DNA of 64,000 nucleotides from Trichaptum fuscoviolaceum (taxonomy: Eukaryota; Basidiomycota; Agaricomycetes; Hymenochaetales; Trichaptaceae): positions 4,055,671 through 4,119,670 of the forward strand of contig CAJSYZ010000002.1 of assembly GCA_910574455.1 (NCBI GenBank). Reading direction: 5' to 3'. Made by a program: the position numbers and the translations under genes. Below the pieces are notes generated by a model. That model did no database searches and was not told the DNA's origin. It worked only from the letters and a program-made list of their open reading frames with translations. Shown here piece by piece: positions 1-12,960 of the stretch (the first letter of the stretch is position 1; each line of letters starts with the position of its first letter).

Positions 1-66
1 CATGGCCTCCTCCTCGTCCTTCTCCACTCGTCTTCAGCGTATTTACGTTTTCTTTCTCTCATCAAA

Positions 67-1099
67 ATGTCTTCTGAGACGCCCGTTGCACGACGACTGC
101 GGTCTGTGAAGCACATCATAATAGTTCTCTCTGGAAAAGGGGGTTCGTGCATGCAAAACTTCACAACCATAATGGATGCTGACCAAACCAATGGCATGGA
201 CAGGAGTAGGGAAGTCCTCTGTTTCCGCCCAGCTCGCCCTAGCCCTCTACGCCACATCGCCTACCGCACGCGTAGCCATCCTCGATGTCGACCTGACAGG
301 GCCCTCCATACCCCGGATGCTCGGCTTAGATGGCCACCCGGTTCACCAGAGCAGCGAAGGATGGGTGCCGGTGTATGCGGATGGAACTGCTGGTCGCCTG
401 GGCTGCATGAGTGTCGGCTTCCTGCTCAAAAATCGTGAAGACTCGGTCGTCTGGCGAGGCCCGAAGAAAAATGCGATGATCCGCCAGTTTCTCAGCGACG
501 TCCGATGGGGCGAGCTCGACTACCTAGTCATTGATACCCCACCCGGTGAGCGACTTCCACACTTGATTAATCGATAATTCCGCATGTCCATCTAGTTGCT
601 GACTTGTTAGATCCGCATAGGAACATCCGATGAACATCTATCTCTTCTCGAGCACCTCGCACCGGTGCACTCTCGTTTATCCTCTATCATCGTCACGACC
701 CCACAGGCCGTCGCCCTTGCGGATGCCATGAAGTGCCTTTCGTTCACGCGGACAGTCTCTCTTCCGGTTTTGGGTGTGGTCGAGAACATGAGTGGATATG
801 TGTGTCCGTGCTGTGGCGAGATCAGCAATATTTTCTCGACTGGAGGCGGAAAGTCGATGGCCGAGAAGGAGAATCTAACGTTTCTCGGAAGTTTGCCGGT
901 CGATACCGAACTTGTCACACTGCTGGATGCTGCAGAAGGTTCCGAAAGGATCGTCGCGACAACGGAAGATGGCTCGACCGAAGAAGATTCATTTCCTTTG
1001 TTACGAAAATATAAGAGGACTTCCTCCTGGCCTTTGTTCAAGGCCGTTGTAGAGCATGCTGTATCTAATATAGCCGTAACAGAGACCTCACCTTCATAA
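67..1099 (+). CDS. CFD1: Cytosolic Fe-S cluster assembly ATPase CFD1 (NUBP2 type)
   Basis: P-loop NTPase that with NBP35 forms the scaffold for building 4Fe-4S clusters in the cytosol and handing them to cytosolic and nuclear apoproteins. Three exons fit exactly in phase: 67-142, 204-545 and 621-1099, giving 298 residues. The first intron splits the deviant Walker A motif, which after splicing reads GKGGVGKSS near residue 25. Exon 2 carries the [13 protein letters not shown] and [10 protein letters not shown] signatures of the Mrp/NBP35 family. Exon 3 has [13 protein letters not shown], where the CxxC pair of the C-terminal half binds the bridging cluster. There is no N-terminal four-cysteine extension, which distinguishes CFD1 from NBP35. 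The start at 67 places the P-loop at the usual distance from the N-terminus. Family identity is secure. Confidence 0.95.
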
Positions 1100-1403
1100 C
1101 CATCAGAGTTCGTTGCATGATGTGTAGCTGTTTGTACTGGATTGTTGTATCTAGATTTTGTACCATATGACCTTTTCGAAGCATTGTAATTAGATTGCTA
1201 TCAATCAGTGTTTCGTGTGCATCAATCCGAACAAGCCCTTGCGTCTAATTATCGCTGCTCTTCCGATGAATGCATGTATGCCAAAAAATCAGTTATAAAA
1301 GTTTGATTATGTAATCGATGTTTTACTATTGAGCCTGAGCAGGCGCAAACTTGAAGCCATCTTATTTGGCGATTCTTAAACGCTCATCAACACCTTCTGT
1401 ACG

Positions 1404-2088
1404 ATGTCTGACGACGGGTATGGCGGCGGCGGTGACTTTGACGACTATGGTGGAGGGTGAGTGTATAGGTCTGCATACCTGCTCGCCGCTTGACTTACCT
1501 CTACTCCAGGTTTGGTGACCATGAGGAGACATTTGTTAGTTTTGTCGTTCATGACCGAGATCAGGGTTTCTTAAGCAATAAAATCCTTTTCACTCATAAT
1601 AGGAGAACGACTATGACCTGATGGCTACAGAACCAGAAGCAGGTGTCGATGGCGAGGGTGAAGGAATTCCGGCGAACGGTGAGGTGTCGCTGAATGGTGC
1701 GGCAGGTCATGAGGAGGTGAATGGAGATGCCAATGTAAACGGGCACGAACCTGCGGCGCAGCCTCTAGGTATTCAAGGCGAACGGCAGCCTAACAAAGTG
1801 CGCATTACGACACCTTACTTGACAAAATACGAGCGTGCGCGTGTGTTAGGAACGAGAGCGCTACAAATCAGGTGTGTCTCAACTTTTGCTTTCTCAATTC
1901 CTTTCTTTGAACTGTTTCGTGCACGTAGTATGAACGCACCTGTCCTCGTACCCCTCGATGGAGAGACCGATGCTCTCCAGATCGCCATAAAAGAGCTTTC
2001 GCAGCGCAAAATTCCTCTTGTCATCCGACGGTACCTACCGGACGGCAGTTTTGAGGATTGGAGTGTCTCCGAGCTCATTACCGACTGA
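1404..2088 (+). CDS. RPB6: RNA polymerase I/II/III shared subunit RPB6 (ABC23)
   Basis: Small subunit common to all three nuclear RNA polymerases, located near the clamp and helping assembly of the largest subunits. Four exons fit in phase: 1404-1456, 1510-1534, 1603-1871 and 1929-2088, giving 168 residues. The N-terminus is acidic and glycine-rich ([18 protein letters not shown]), as is usual for RPB6, followed by a variable Glu/Asn/Gly linker. The conserved C-terminal half contains [20 protein letters not shown], then [10 protein letters not shown] and [17 protein letters not shown], the diagnostic RPB6/omega signatures. Exon 2 is only 25 bp, so a single-frame search misses the true start at 1404. 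Confidence 0.96.
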
Positions 2089-3209
2089 GTACTCTGCCTC
2101 GGACGGTATCTAGTCTCCTTCTTCTGGCATCCCTACTCGTCGACCTCTTGTTAATCGTATACTTATTATTTGATCATTGCATGTCTGTATCCTACCTATA
2201 TACGTTCACCAGCTCGTGTTTTTTACGTCCATTCATTCGACATGGACGCCCATTTTCTCCTCGATCACCGAACTTGAAAGTGGCAAAGCAATGCTTATAC
2301 CAAAGGAGAAAGCGGCGCTCATTGTTCTGTGCGTACTTCGACCTGTCTGTACATTCATGAATGATTGAATTGGTAAGTAGTTTCTTCCGTCCCGCCGGTC
2401 GAATTAAAAGTTACCGTTGATGCCATCGAGACGCCGACTCTCGGCCCTGCTCTTGAACTTGAACGGTCCCATGTTGGCCTATCTCTCTTTTCCATGATGC
2501 AACAACTTGCGGGGAGTTCGCTACTTTTTTATTCGCTGTACTATGCCTCAACTCTGCTCAAAGATCTCTACTATTTTTGCAGTTTATTATGAGTTGTCGG
2601 TACTCTCAGCTCCCAAGTCTGTATTTCAAACAAACTTCAGTTTCCCATCAATGATCAACGCTTGATCTGCAGAGCTATCCGACCTTTAGGACGATATCAG
2701 CCCGGGCCAGCCTTGCTACTAGTACGCTAATCAAGTCTTGGCTGAGGGATTTACGTTCGCAATCAATGTCATCAACAAATAAAGTGATTGAGTCGCTTTT
2801 GCTCTGTGGTCGCCGTTTATCCCCGGAGTTTCGAAAATTATTTGCATGGATTCGGTGGCTACGCACTACTAGTTAAGGCTTTTCCAAGGACATACGGAGG
2901 TAAAGAATCTGATGAAAAATATTGCTCTCCATTCCGTGCGATCAGACTTACTGTTTCCTACCCGCCGAAATCGACTCACCACGCCCGCATGTGCCCACTA
3001 GCTCTTCTTTCTGACGGTCGTGGACGCGCTTGATCGGAATGCAATATACTATGAGCACAATGTCGTAACATCACTATCTTTCGAAGCCTTCGCTTACCGG
3101 TGTCTCTTTCTGGACCGATCTTTGTCCCCTTCACTGAGCGCCGGCAGTACCTTATAATGTGCATTGACCCGTCAGGATACATTCATCAATAGGCTACATC
3201 AGAAGCGCG
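2089..3209. other. Intergenic region, no gene seen
   Basis: About 1.1 kb between RPB6 and the DUF6533 gene. It should hold the RPB6 3' UTR and the promoter of the downstream gene. Short open frames here show no recognisable motif or exon structure. I see no repeat or RNA gene. Confidence 0.5.
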
Positions 3210-5176
3210 ATGGCAGACTTGCTCGCAGAGGCTATCGCTTCCTTGAACCGCGCTCGCATAGTCAACGTAAGTCTCCTCCGTACATTGTTTTCTAATGTTG
3301 CTTACTCGAGTCTACAGTACGTGAACGGTATGCATATCCTTCTTAAGAGCTTTCGAACGTATATTTAGGGAGTCTGCAGTCGGAAGCGTTGCTCTAGTGG
3401 TGAGTGCGCTACTCGTATAAACTATTTTTCGGATAATTTCATTAAATTTCCAGGCTTTCGATTACTTCCTCACTCTTCCAGACGAGGTCAGATTCCTTTT
3501 CTGTTACATGAAGATCGATCTAACCTGAATTCATGACCAGATACGACTCATATGGCCCGCGAAATGGAACGTTGGGAAGATCATGTTTTTCCTGACGCGT
3601 TATCCCGTGTTCGTTGATGCCACGCTCAATACGATATGTCAGTCCTTTGTGCAAATGTCAATGTAGATGGCTTCTAAACATGGTCTAGACTTGATACAGC
3701 CTAATCTAAACATTAATGTACGGGATCTGCATTTATCCAATTATTGCTCTGAAAGTCTTACATTTTTTTTCTTCCAGCTCTGCAAGCCATTGTATCGAGG
3801 TGCCGCTTGGATGTCTTTCACTGGTATTACCATCGCTGAAGGTGAGCCGTAGCTAATCCTAGCTTGACGATATGAATTTTTAAGCATAGCGGCAGTGATC
3901 ATGATGATGCGAGCCTATGCTATATGGGGCCAAGGACGGAACGTCCTGATCTTTTTGGTAGCATTGAACTTAGTTCGTATTCGCTCCACTTACACATAAC
4001 TATTGATGGTAATAATCAGCATTATACAGGGAGTAATAATACCAGACATCATCCTGCTACAAAGGTCACTCAAATCGCTCGTTTGTCAGTTTAAATGCTC
4101 TCATTGTGGGTTCGCACAACGAAGAAAGCCTAATGTCCATGCTCTTCATTGTAGTCATGCCCTCGCCGTTTCCTACTCTAGCTCCTTGTGTCCTTGCCTC
4201 TGCTGACAACTCTGTCTTTGTGGACTTCATCTTAATCATGGTATCTGAAAGCGGTAAGCAGCAATAGTATTGCTTAAACGAAACATCGGTAACATTCATG
4301 TTCGGCAGTCGTCATCATAATGACCCTCTGGAAATGCTATTATCAGTGTACGTATCAAGCTACGCATCTTGCCCTCCTTTTACTGACGTCGAGCAGGGAG
4401 AGCGAGTAAAAGTACACTCATGAAAGCTCTACTTCAAGATGGCGTCCAGTATTTCATCTGCATGTTTCGTACGTTGAGTGATCAATAATACTACAGGCTC
4501 GGGTGATTATAGCTAAAATGGCTCTCATACTGTAGTCATTTCGCTCGCCAATCTTGTGGTTGTCAAGGCTGCCAATGTATTAGCACCCTCTTCCATAGCT
4601 GAGTGCAATCCTGACCATGGCTTTACAGGTTGACTTTTCCGCTTTACTGCTTGAGTGAGTGTCCCTCCATTCAATTCGTACCCGAAGCTAACCATATTCG
4701 TGGATGTGCTTAGGCTACAAAGGGTTCTGCATTCAATGCTCTCCGCCCGCATCCTCCTCCATATCCGAGACGCCGTAACACCAGATGAACCGACGGCGCC
4801 GAGGACGATGTCATTCGCAGTTGCCCGTGGAAAGCCTGACGGGGACTCCACGAATGTCGAGCTCGGCGAACTGCAAAGCGACGACAGCTCTCGGTACATC
4901 CGCACAAATTCCAGCCGAATGGGTGCAATTGTAAGTGTATCCATCAGAAAACACCTCAATGATCTGCGTTCAGATACTGAAAGGATATGGTCATGACAAG
5001 GCTGAGAAAAGTGGGCCGTTGAGCGGGATACACATCACGAGGGGTACGATCGCCGATGAAGAGCTTCTGACGGTATGTATTCCGAATCCCATCATATCTT
5101 TGACTTCAACTCATAGCGGCCGCAGGTAGGAATGAATGCCAGAACACCTGTGCAAACAATTCAGGAGATCGCGTAG
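3210..5176 (+). CDS. DUF6533 domain multi-spanning membrane protein
   Basis: Predicted integral membrane protein of a family greatly expanded in Agaricomycetes; function unknown. Spliced exons begin at ATG 3210 (MADLLAEAIASLNRARIV), include very short exons around 3318-3415, then give AFDYFLTLPDEIRLIWP, KWNVGKIMFFLTRYPVFVD and later MMMRAYAIWGQGRNVLIFL. The pattern YDYxLTLxxEIRLIW followed by a helix ending in RYPVFVD is the DUF6533 signature at the N-terminus. Further hydrophobic exons follow between about 3900 and 4740, consistent with roughly seven helices. The polar tail (exon near 4735-4929, ISLxARIL..DAVTPDEP type sequence) is probably cytosolic. The last exon ends TPVQTIQEIA at the stop at 5174-5176. 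It converges with the RNase T2 gene, whose stop lies 180 bp away. Middle exon boundaries are approximate. Confidence 0.82.
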
Positions 5177-5356
5177 GACGCACAGTTGCACACGGTCTGC
5201 CTATCCTTCCTTAGTTTTCGGGAAGGTTTGAGATTCCAGTCTATATCATGCCCTTTTCTTGTACATTTAGCTTGTCCTTTCTCCATTCGAATATACTACT
5301 TTTGAATAGAACATAAACTACACAACAAGCGAGTGATTGGATGAAATTTACCTTGT

Positions 5357-6530
5357 TTAGGGAATGACCCGGACCTCCCGCTCAGACGATGGGGTACGTT
5401 CGAGGTACCGGATGCCAGTCGGGGAGCACGTTGACGGCGTCGTAGAGTCGATGGGCTTGAAGTGACCATATTGTTCTGTGCCGAGGACATGATTGAAATG
5501 CCAAGCCTCGTTCAAGATATTTCGGCCAGCGCTTCCCCCGGCTCCGGTACCGCCGCACCCGAAGAAGGGAATAGCGCCAGTCTGTGCTTTCACTGCGTTC
5601 TGGAGCTGAGCAAGCGTGTAGGTTGTCGTATTTGAAGGCACGATGCCGGCACTACAAATAATCATCAATTCGATAAACTCATCACAAAAGATGACGGATA
5701 ACATACACCGCAAGGAAATCGAAGGTCGGGAACTTGGAGAAGGCTCGGATAACTGCATCGAAGAAGTTGATGACGTCTTCGTGCTCCCTGTAGTTTGCAA
5801 AGCAAGCAATATCGAATGTTGAAGTACAAGTAGCGTGCTTCGAAAACTGGAACAATGATGAGAATCTTGTACTTCATTATAGGCTTACAAGACTACAAAC
5901 CTCATGAGCCCAAAAGTCCTTGTTCGGGGCACCCTGATTGATCCAGTACTTGTTCACTAAACGGACCGCAAACTCAGCGAAGTCGAGAAAAGGGCAAAAT
6001 GAAATACATACTATAATCAATCAAATCTAGGCGACCAAACTCGAGGATGAAAGTGTCAACACCAGGTCCTTTGTACGCAGGTACGACGGTGCCATTTGGC
6101 AGACCATTGGTAGTATTTGGTGATGGAGTCGGGTCAAACTGCCTCGTCAGGTCACAGTATTGTGTAAAGCTCCTGCGTAGATGCAATTACACAACTTAAG
6201 CTCATTGCAAGTCAAAAATAGCGAAGTCTCGACGCACCCATCACAGAAGTCGGGCCACAGGCCGTGGATACCCCAGCTCCCTTTCGGCAGCAGCTGACCT
6301 TGCTTCTCCAAGCCAGTATATGTATCCCAAAACTGCGTCTGTAAGACGAGTCCACCTGGAGTGGGAGAACAGCAAGTGTTTTTGATCTCTGTCGTGTTTT
6401 CACAGGAAAATTGTAATGGTTCGTTGATACAAGCTGCAAGAGACGGGAGTGTATTAGGAAGCGAGAGCTGTAGGCCTACAGCACTCGCCGTCAGAGCTGA
6501 AGCCAGCAAGGTCGAGAAGAGTGCAAGCAT
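5357..6530 (-). CDS. Secreted ribonuclease T2 family enzyme
   Basis: Extracellular or vacuolar acid endoribonuclease that cleaves single-stranded RNA through 2',3'-cyclic phosphates. Start at 6530 gives a signal peptide (MLALFSTLLASALTASAVG). Exon 1 ends within WGIHGLWPDFCDG, the first catalytic segment with its histidine. It joins at 6238/6172 to read DGSFTQYCDLTRQFDP, a classic T2 continuation. A later exon ends in DFWAHE and joins FSKHATC, so the second catalytic segment reads HEFSKHATC (usual form HExxKHGTC, with Gly replaced by Ala here). The C-terminal exon (about 5652-5357) includes GAIPFFGCGGTGAGGSAGRN and cysteines expected for disulfides. About six exons. The upstream region 6531-7359 contains its promoter. 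Confidence 0.92.
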
Positions 6531-7359
6531 GACTGAACCGTTGGCGTCGATGAGAGCTGAGAGGCAATCCAGCTGGACATGGCAGAGACTTGCCTGCTAT
6601 TTAAGCACTGCCTAGGCGAATAAGAGAAATGGCGCCGAGAGCGAACGTGCGGTATCGTCCTGTCGCTGAGGACAGTCTGCTCGAGCGAGCATGCGAGCAC
6701 AGGGCCATCAATGCCGAAGCATATGCTGAAGCACGTGAGGACCGATAGGAATTTCTACCGACGTATTAGAAGGCTCGATAAGTCCGTATCGTCTGCAGTC
6801 CTGTCGATCCTTTTATAATTGGCTTTATCCATGTGCAGCCCCGGCTAAACGAAGTCCAATGGCAGATACAGGGCAAGGTCGGAAAACAATCGTTGACCAC
6901 ACGGCCAGGATAATTAGTGTAGGATATCTTGCAAGCCGTAGTCTGATAGCACCAAGGAGCAATGCCTTTCGAACAGTGTCTTTCTCGTGGACGTCAAGTG
7001 CCAGGCCCGTGCAAGTAAAGGTCGACACGTAAAGGCCGAAACTTGACCGAAACTTGCTGCAGACATGATATTCAGAGAGTAGATGCAGAAAGTGTAAGAA
7101 CAGTCGGTCGCTAGAGAATCAACACTCTCCGAGCCGACTTCAGAGCTTCAAACAGAGATGGTGGGCGACGAGCAAGGCGAAGACAGTACGCGTGACGACC
7201 ACAGGCGCATGTTTAGTCACCGTTCAACGTGAAGTTCCCGGCGCGTGCTGCCGCGGCTCCAATGTCCTCGAGACTCACTCAATGGACCATCCTCGTCTTT
7301 GACACCACACCACCCAGCTCGCAAGGCCTGAGACGCCTGCGGGCGTCGTACTAGAGGCA
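6531..7359. promoter_or_regulatory. Shared divergent intergenic region of RNase T2 and the 7360 gene
   Basis: About 830 bp between two divergently transcribed start codons, so it must hold both promoters. I found no clear TATA box or repeated operator and no convincing ORF. Called from gene arrangement only. Confidence 0.4.
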
Positions 7360-10300
7360 ATGGCCTCCACACGCCCGAACACGCAGCCTGGCTCTCCTAA
7401 TCCTCACAGCTCGCCATCACCGTCGTCACCCAATGGCCAGCCACGCCCATCCCGTATTCGCTTTCCGGCAGACTCAGACGTGATCTCTGGAAAGGACAAT
7501 GGTACGGCGGAGAAGGGAAAGGAGAATGAGATGAAGGGTGTCTTGCTTTCTGAGAACGGGAGGCTGCTTCCACCACCGTCACCGACGGATGAGGCATTAA
7601 GCCGTAGACGGGTCTTCTCTGCCAATGCTGCTGATGGCTCTCCCAGTCGACAAAAGGCTTCTTACTCTCGAGCTCAATTCGTCACTGGATCTTCTCGTTC
7701 AAAGCATAACTACAAGAGAACACTCAGTCATACAGCGGAAAGCAGTCAGAGCTCAAGACGTCAAGAAGGTCTTTCCGTGCCGTCAGACAGCGTTCGTTCT
7801 CGGGGGCCAAGTCTCCTTGAAGATGATACGAACGGTATGTGGCAATCATTGTATATCTGTAAGGAGCTGCTCATATATGTATTTGAGTAGCACCAGATGG
7901 CATGTATATCTGTTATATCTATTACACATTGTTTTGACAGGATCTTACAGATCCTAACATCCTGGCGGACCTCCAGAAGGCTCTGCGCTACAAGTCTCGT
8001 GTGGAAGAACATCTAAAGGCATCAATAGCCAACTCGAGGGCATCATCCCCGTTTCAAGGGTCCTCATCTCCGTCTCGCGCATCACCGATATCCTTTCATC
8101 TAAAGAAGTCGGACCCTTCCCCTCCTCCAGTATTTCATAGCATCATGGATAGAGAACTCGTGGACTTCAGTCCTTCCGTCGCAAAAGTGCCCGAACACCC
8201 TGTCCCAACGTCAAATAGTGACGGCGCCATCCTGGACTGGTCAGGAACGATGTCTGAAGATGATAAACGAGAAAGGAAGTGGTCCATGCCGTTAGGTCGG
8301 AAAGGGTCAAAGGACAAATATCCGCACATCTCCAACAAAGCTCTTATGCAGAAGCAACAGGCGTCGTACTCTGGTAAGTCTCACATGTATCACACTGGTT
8401 CTCATATACTCATGTGCGTATAGAAAAACTCAAGCGCATCAGAAGTAGCGTCGGGGCTCACACCCTACGCAAAGCTGAAATAACTAGGGACCAACTTGAT
8501 CGCCGCTACTCTGTACTCAATGCATCCTCCTCACCCAGTCTCCCTAACATATATCCTACTAGAGTAGTGCGTTGGTATGCTAACCAGGATGACATCTTCA
8601 AGAGACTCGTTGAGGATACCGAACCCATGTCATGGCTCCGACATCTTTTGCATGGCCAGCGCCCTCAATCGCCCTGGCACCTTTCGGCTCTCATAGTAGA
8701 AGAGTATGTGCGCTCAAATTCAGACGATGAATTCGCGCACTCGATCTCGCAAAATATCTCCGCCATTGACGTCGCGTCGAATGCAGACTCTTCCGTCCAA
8801 GCAGCTGTGTCTAGGCCCACATCTTCGCGCTCGGTAGACCTCAGCTCTATGCGACGGAAGTCCGATGATCTCATATCCTTTGAGCCTACAACGAATCACT
8901 CACGGCGAGCCTCTATCGGCGCAGATTCAAAGATTAGCAACGAGGGTCACCGCCGTCGATGGCGACATTCGCTCACAGTAGTTAGCAAAGACGAGTCGTC
9001 CCCTCAAGGATCTATGCAAAGTAAGCAGCGACATGGTACTGAGTCACTGCATGCGCCAGGCCGTTCATCACCGCTGAGCACGCGCAGTCATCTGCGTAAT
9101 ATCCCTTTGAAGAAGCGTATTCGAGATGCGACTCACAACAGTGAAGAGGGCCAATCATCCGCCCTCGACTCCTCTGATGGACCCCGTCAAGCTCAAGACG
9201 ATCAATCAAATAACCGTCGAGAACGTAAACGCAGTCGATTCCATTTGTCACTTGACATAAAGTCAGCTGAGGATGGGACCCGCGACGGCGCTGGGCCATT
9301 GTCCATCACAGATCTACGCACTGATGCCCTTCCTGCGGAAAGTCTTCCGAAGAAGAGCAAAAGTCTACCTGCAGATAAGGAAAAGAGGGAAAACGATACC
9401 AGGGAAAGTCTTGATCTACAAATAGACGATTCTCCGTTCAACAAGACCCGACAAGAAATGCGTCAGATAGAGCTTCGCCGACACGCCCTCGCGATGAAGA
9501 GACGTCAGCGCGTATCTTTGCCATCCTCACTTCACTCATCTCTAACGAAAGCAGCCGCCAAGAATGCTCAGAACGACCAACAAGAACAAGCTCTCAAAGT
9601 CGCATACGGCCGGAAAAAGGAGTGAGTACCGGGCCAGTGCCTTGAATAACTACTGACAGTCTATATTCTCACAGGACACTGGAAACGATGAAACAGCATA
9701 ACCAACGAATGAAGTACTTGCTTCAGTCCGGGACTAAGTCGTTTATGGAGTTCGACGATATTCATCACTTCATGGCGGATAAGCTCGGCCTCCCGTACAC
9801 TCGAATACCTACGGACGTCTTGGACGCTTTTAATCACGACCCAGCGGCTGTCACTGGACCAACACGCAGACTATCTGGCTGGCGTGCGGTGGAAGACATC
9901 CACTTACGACTAGAGCGCCAGAGAGATACACTTCTTCTGTTCACGTCCGCTTTATCCAATACCATTAAACCGATGGCCCTCTCCTCTAATGCAATATACG
10001 ATGAAGCAATCACCACTCTATCTGATCGACTGGACCAATTACATGTCGAACGCAGTGAAGTCCTGCAGAAAGTTCGAAGGACAAACGAGTTAGTCGCAAA
10101 GGTCAAGGAATTGCGGGACAAGCTTAAGCCTGAATTTGACGAAGCTGGGAGGACCACATCTGCGAATTATCCTGAGGTGAGCAGAGGTGCATCTAACTAT
10201 CAACTTACACTAATTCATCGTCCTTCTCGTACTGCAGCTTGTTCGACTGGAGTCCCTATTGGACGAGTTTACGAACCAGAAGAATCAGCTGTGGAAAATT

Positions 10301-10729
10301 GGCGAGGCAGCTATCTCTTTCGTTCTTACATCCGTAGCACCGCTCATGAAGACCTTCGGTCGACCGATCTGGGACGAGCTTCATGATTTCCTTGTCATCC
10401 CCATTTACAGAAACGACTTCTCTGGCGAAGATCATTGGTATCCTGTCACATTCCCGAGGCGAAGCTTCTTCCACTGGCTCAGACTCATCTCCTTCAGCAT
10501 CGTCGCGCCTCTGATCCTCAAAAGCGGCGTTCACCTCTTCATCAGCCTTCTCACAGAGGGCTACCTATTACGTATCCCGGATTTCATTCCGTGGTTTCTT
10601 ATCTATTTCGCATTTTCTGGCATCATGTTTGCCTTCGCAGTCGCTCTTTTCGTCTTGCTTGTCGCCGTGCTTTGCGAATTTGCTATAATCTTATGGTGGT
10701 CCGCGTGGATCTTATGTATTGTTAAATAA
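7360..10729 (+). CDS. Large disordered protein with coiled coil and membrane-embedded C-terminus
   Basis: I do not recognise this gene. Five exons join in phase: from ATG 7360 to the donor near 7836, from the acceptor near 7952 (reading DPNILADLQKALRYKSRVEE), from about 8424 to 9622, from about 9676 to 10173, and from about 10238 to the stop at 10729, roughly 990 residues. The first two thirds are rich in Ser, Pro and Arg with low-complexity patches (SPSPSSPNGQPRPSR). A short conserved-looking block, WYANQDDIFKRLVEDTEP and SWLRHLLHGQRPQSPWHLS, lies near the start of exon 3. Residues of exon 4 form a likely coiled coil (LDQLHVERSEVLQKVRR). The last exon has about three hydrophobic helices, including IPWFLIYFAFSGIMFAFAVA, followed by VLCEFAIILWWSAWIL. 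An organelle or nuclear-envelope tail anchor is possible but is only inference. Confidence 0.72.
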
Positions 10730-10938
10730 AATGGTAGTCTGTCATAGGTGTTGTTTCATATCACATTCATTCATGAAGTATCTCCCCCATGGCAATCATA
10801 TTTTCATAGGAATTAGAACACATCAAAATGAGATATAACATTAGAATAATGACTCGAACTCAACAACTAGTTGTGGAATATCTATAACATATAGCATAAT
10901 GGGTTCCTCGATTCCAGAATGTTCATTAAGGCCTTTTA

Positions 10939-12800
10939 CTATTGATTATTATTTAAGGTGGAGAAGAATTGTGAGTAAGTTGTCCCAGATGATGGCCCAG
11001 CTTCGTTAGCCGGAGATGCTGTCATATCATCGTTTGTCGCATCGCCTACGCTGGTTGGGGCGACTGTAGTGATAAATATTCCTGACCTGAAGCTAGATGT
11101 GCTGTGCGAGCTATCCCCAGAAGCCTGCAAGCAAGGACGACAAACGCCTATTAAATGTCAGTAGCTAATCCGAGGCACGAGTTGCGAATACTGACGTCCG
11201 CCACGTAATAGAGGAACCCCTTTGGTTCCGCATTCCGTGCAGGAAATATCGAGAGGAGCTTTGATGGTGGGTTTTCTTCGTTTTGGTGGGGGTTTGGGTT
11301 TATCAATGACTTCATGACCTTCTGGCGGGAGTGGAGGCAGTGGAGGAGATGGCGGTTTGGGGGCCGATTTGCGTGGCCGTATGCGTTTGGGTTTTACGGT
11401 ATCCGGGTTCCCAGACGGCTTGATGAATCGCATAGTATACCTATTTTCCGAAGACTGTAGAATTCATCAGACACTATTAATTTCGAAGTTCTGCATTCGT
11501 CTAACCTGTAGCAGCTGTGAGCGTAAGTGGCTCTCGGGAAGGCGAAACTGAGGGAAGGTCCTGTTCCACGATCGGGCCTAGAGTTACAAAGATTCAATGG
11601 ACGCTGAGGCAAATATTTAGCTAATGACGTACCTTCTCTAAGAATACTTCACGAGAACTCGGTGCATTGGCATCCTCGTGTACCCAAGCCCTTATTGAAC
11701 TCCACAGGACCGGCGGCGCTTTCAAGATACGGATAACTGCTGGCGATTTGGAAGAAGGATGTGATGACCCCTCTCCTTCTTTCAGAGGTTCTGCCTCACC
11801 AAAGGGAACAAACGTGTATAGAGAAACATCCCGCTCATCCTTCGTACTATCGGAAGAATTATCCAACTCGCATGCGGCGATCTCTCGTGGAATTAGCAAA
11901 CGTTCGCTCTGATTTTCTTTAAACTCGAGCACAAGATCTATCTTGACTGGAGTTTGTGGTTGCTGCAGTAGCTGTATTGGCGCGGTCGAGGCGTCTGTGC
12001 GAGGCAATCAGCCATAATGTTGAAAACGTTGTAGGTTAAATGGTAGACGTACTCGCAGTAACACCTGGCTGAGCAAGACTTGACGCCAAAGCGTGAATGA
12101 GAAGCCCTAATGTCTGCAACTGCTGCTGGCTGGCGTTACCTGCCGCGGCGACCTTTAAGAGATTCTGCAGTACAGGGTTCGTAGATGCTGCCTCGTTGAC
12201 TTTTGTTATCAACGCAGGTGATACATTCGTTGATGCCTGTGGTGCAGCAGGCGCGGCGGGTACTGCATGAGAGTTGGGGACCGCTGAGCTTGTACCCGCA
12301 ACGGATAGAGGTTCAGTGTTGCCAGTTGATGGTCCAGTCAACTGGCTCGAAGCCTGAGCCGTCTGTTGTGGGGCTTCTGGAAGATAGCTGACTTCAAAGA
12401 AAGATGTGTCGAAGAACGTATGTGGGCCAATTCTAACCTCACACCTCGCTAACAACTTTATGTTGTGCGGAGGCGGTACAACCTCTGGCTGTAGTTTCCC
12501 TTTGGCCTTGGTCGAGAATTTGGGGAAGATGCTCGTAAGCCATGTATTCCGAGCTGATACAAAGTTGTTAGCTATAAGTATTTAATTCATTATTGGCTCG
12601 AGCAAACATTGTCGTAAAGAGTGAAGCACAGCGAAACTGCACACATCAGAACATCATATCAACGCAATGTTCGGTGAAAGACATTGCGCGGAGCAGGCTC
12701 ACCTTTCGGCTGTGTTCTTCAAAAGAACTCCTTCCTCGTCTGCTTTTCTCACTTCCCAGTCGGGTTCATCGCCTACTGGAAGCTTCACGGTCACCGACAT
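10939..12800 (-). CDS. Small zinc-finger protein (Cx2Cx13Cx2C), unknown function
   Basis: Assembled on the minus strand from ATG 12800. Exon 1 reads MSVTVKLPVGDEPDWEVRK and ends ...LLKNTAE. A 35-bp micro-exon encodes SFAVLHSLRQS, joined to RNTWLTSIFPKFSTK and then ARCEVRIGPHTFFDTSFFEV. Ala/Gln-rich and acidic linkers follow. Near the C-terminus a basic Pro-rich stretch (KPKPPPKRRKPTIKAPLDIS) precedes CTECGTKGVPLLRGGR, which joins across an intron to VCRPCLQASG, giving a Cx2C...Cx2C zinc site with a 13-residue loop. This resembles a shortened GATA or zinc-ribbon finger, so a chromatin or transcription role is plausible but unproven. Stop at 10939-10941. It is divergent from BDP1 across about 160 bp. 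Confidence 0.75.
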
Positions 12801-12960
12801 CCAGTGTTCAAGTGTTCAAATGGCCTGGGCTTGCAAGCAACGTCTGCGTCGGACTGACCGCCGGCGGCGGTGTTTGGTACAGATCTTTGGACCAAATAAG
12901 TCCCCGCGACTGTCTCCCGGAGTTCGGAAGCGACACTGCGATTCAACGGCTTTCTTCCGG
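12801..12960. promoter_or_regulatory. Short bidirectional promoter between zinc-finger gene and BDP1
   Basis: Only 160 bp separate the two inferred start codons (12800 on minus, 12961 on plus). Both promoters must therefore overlap or extend into 5' UTR introns. Inferred from arrangement; no specific binding site recognised. Confidence 0.45.
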
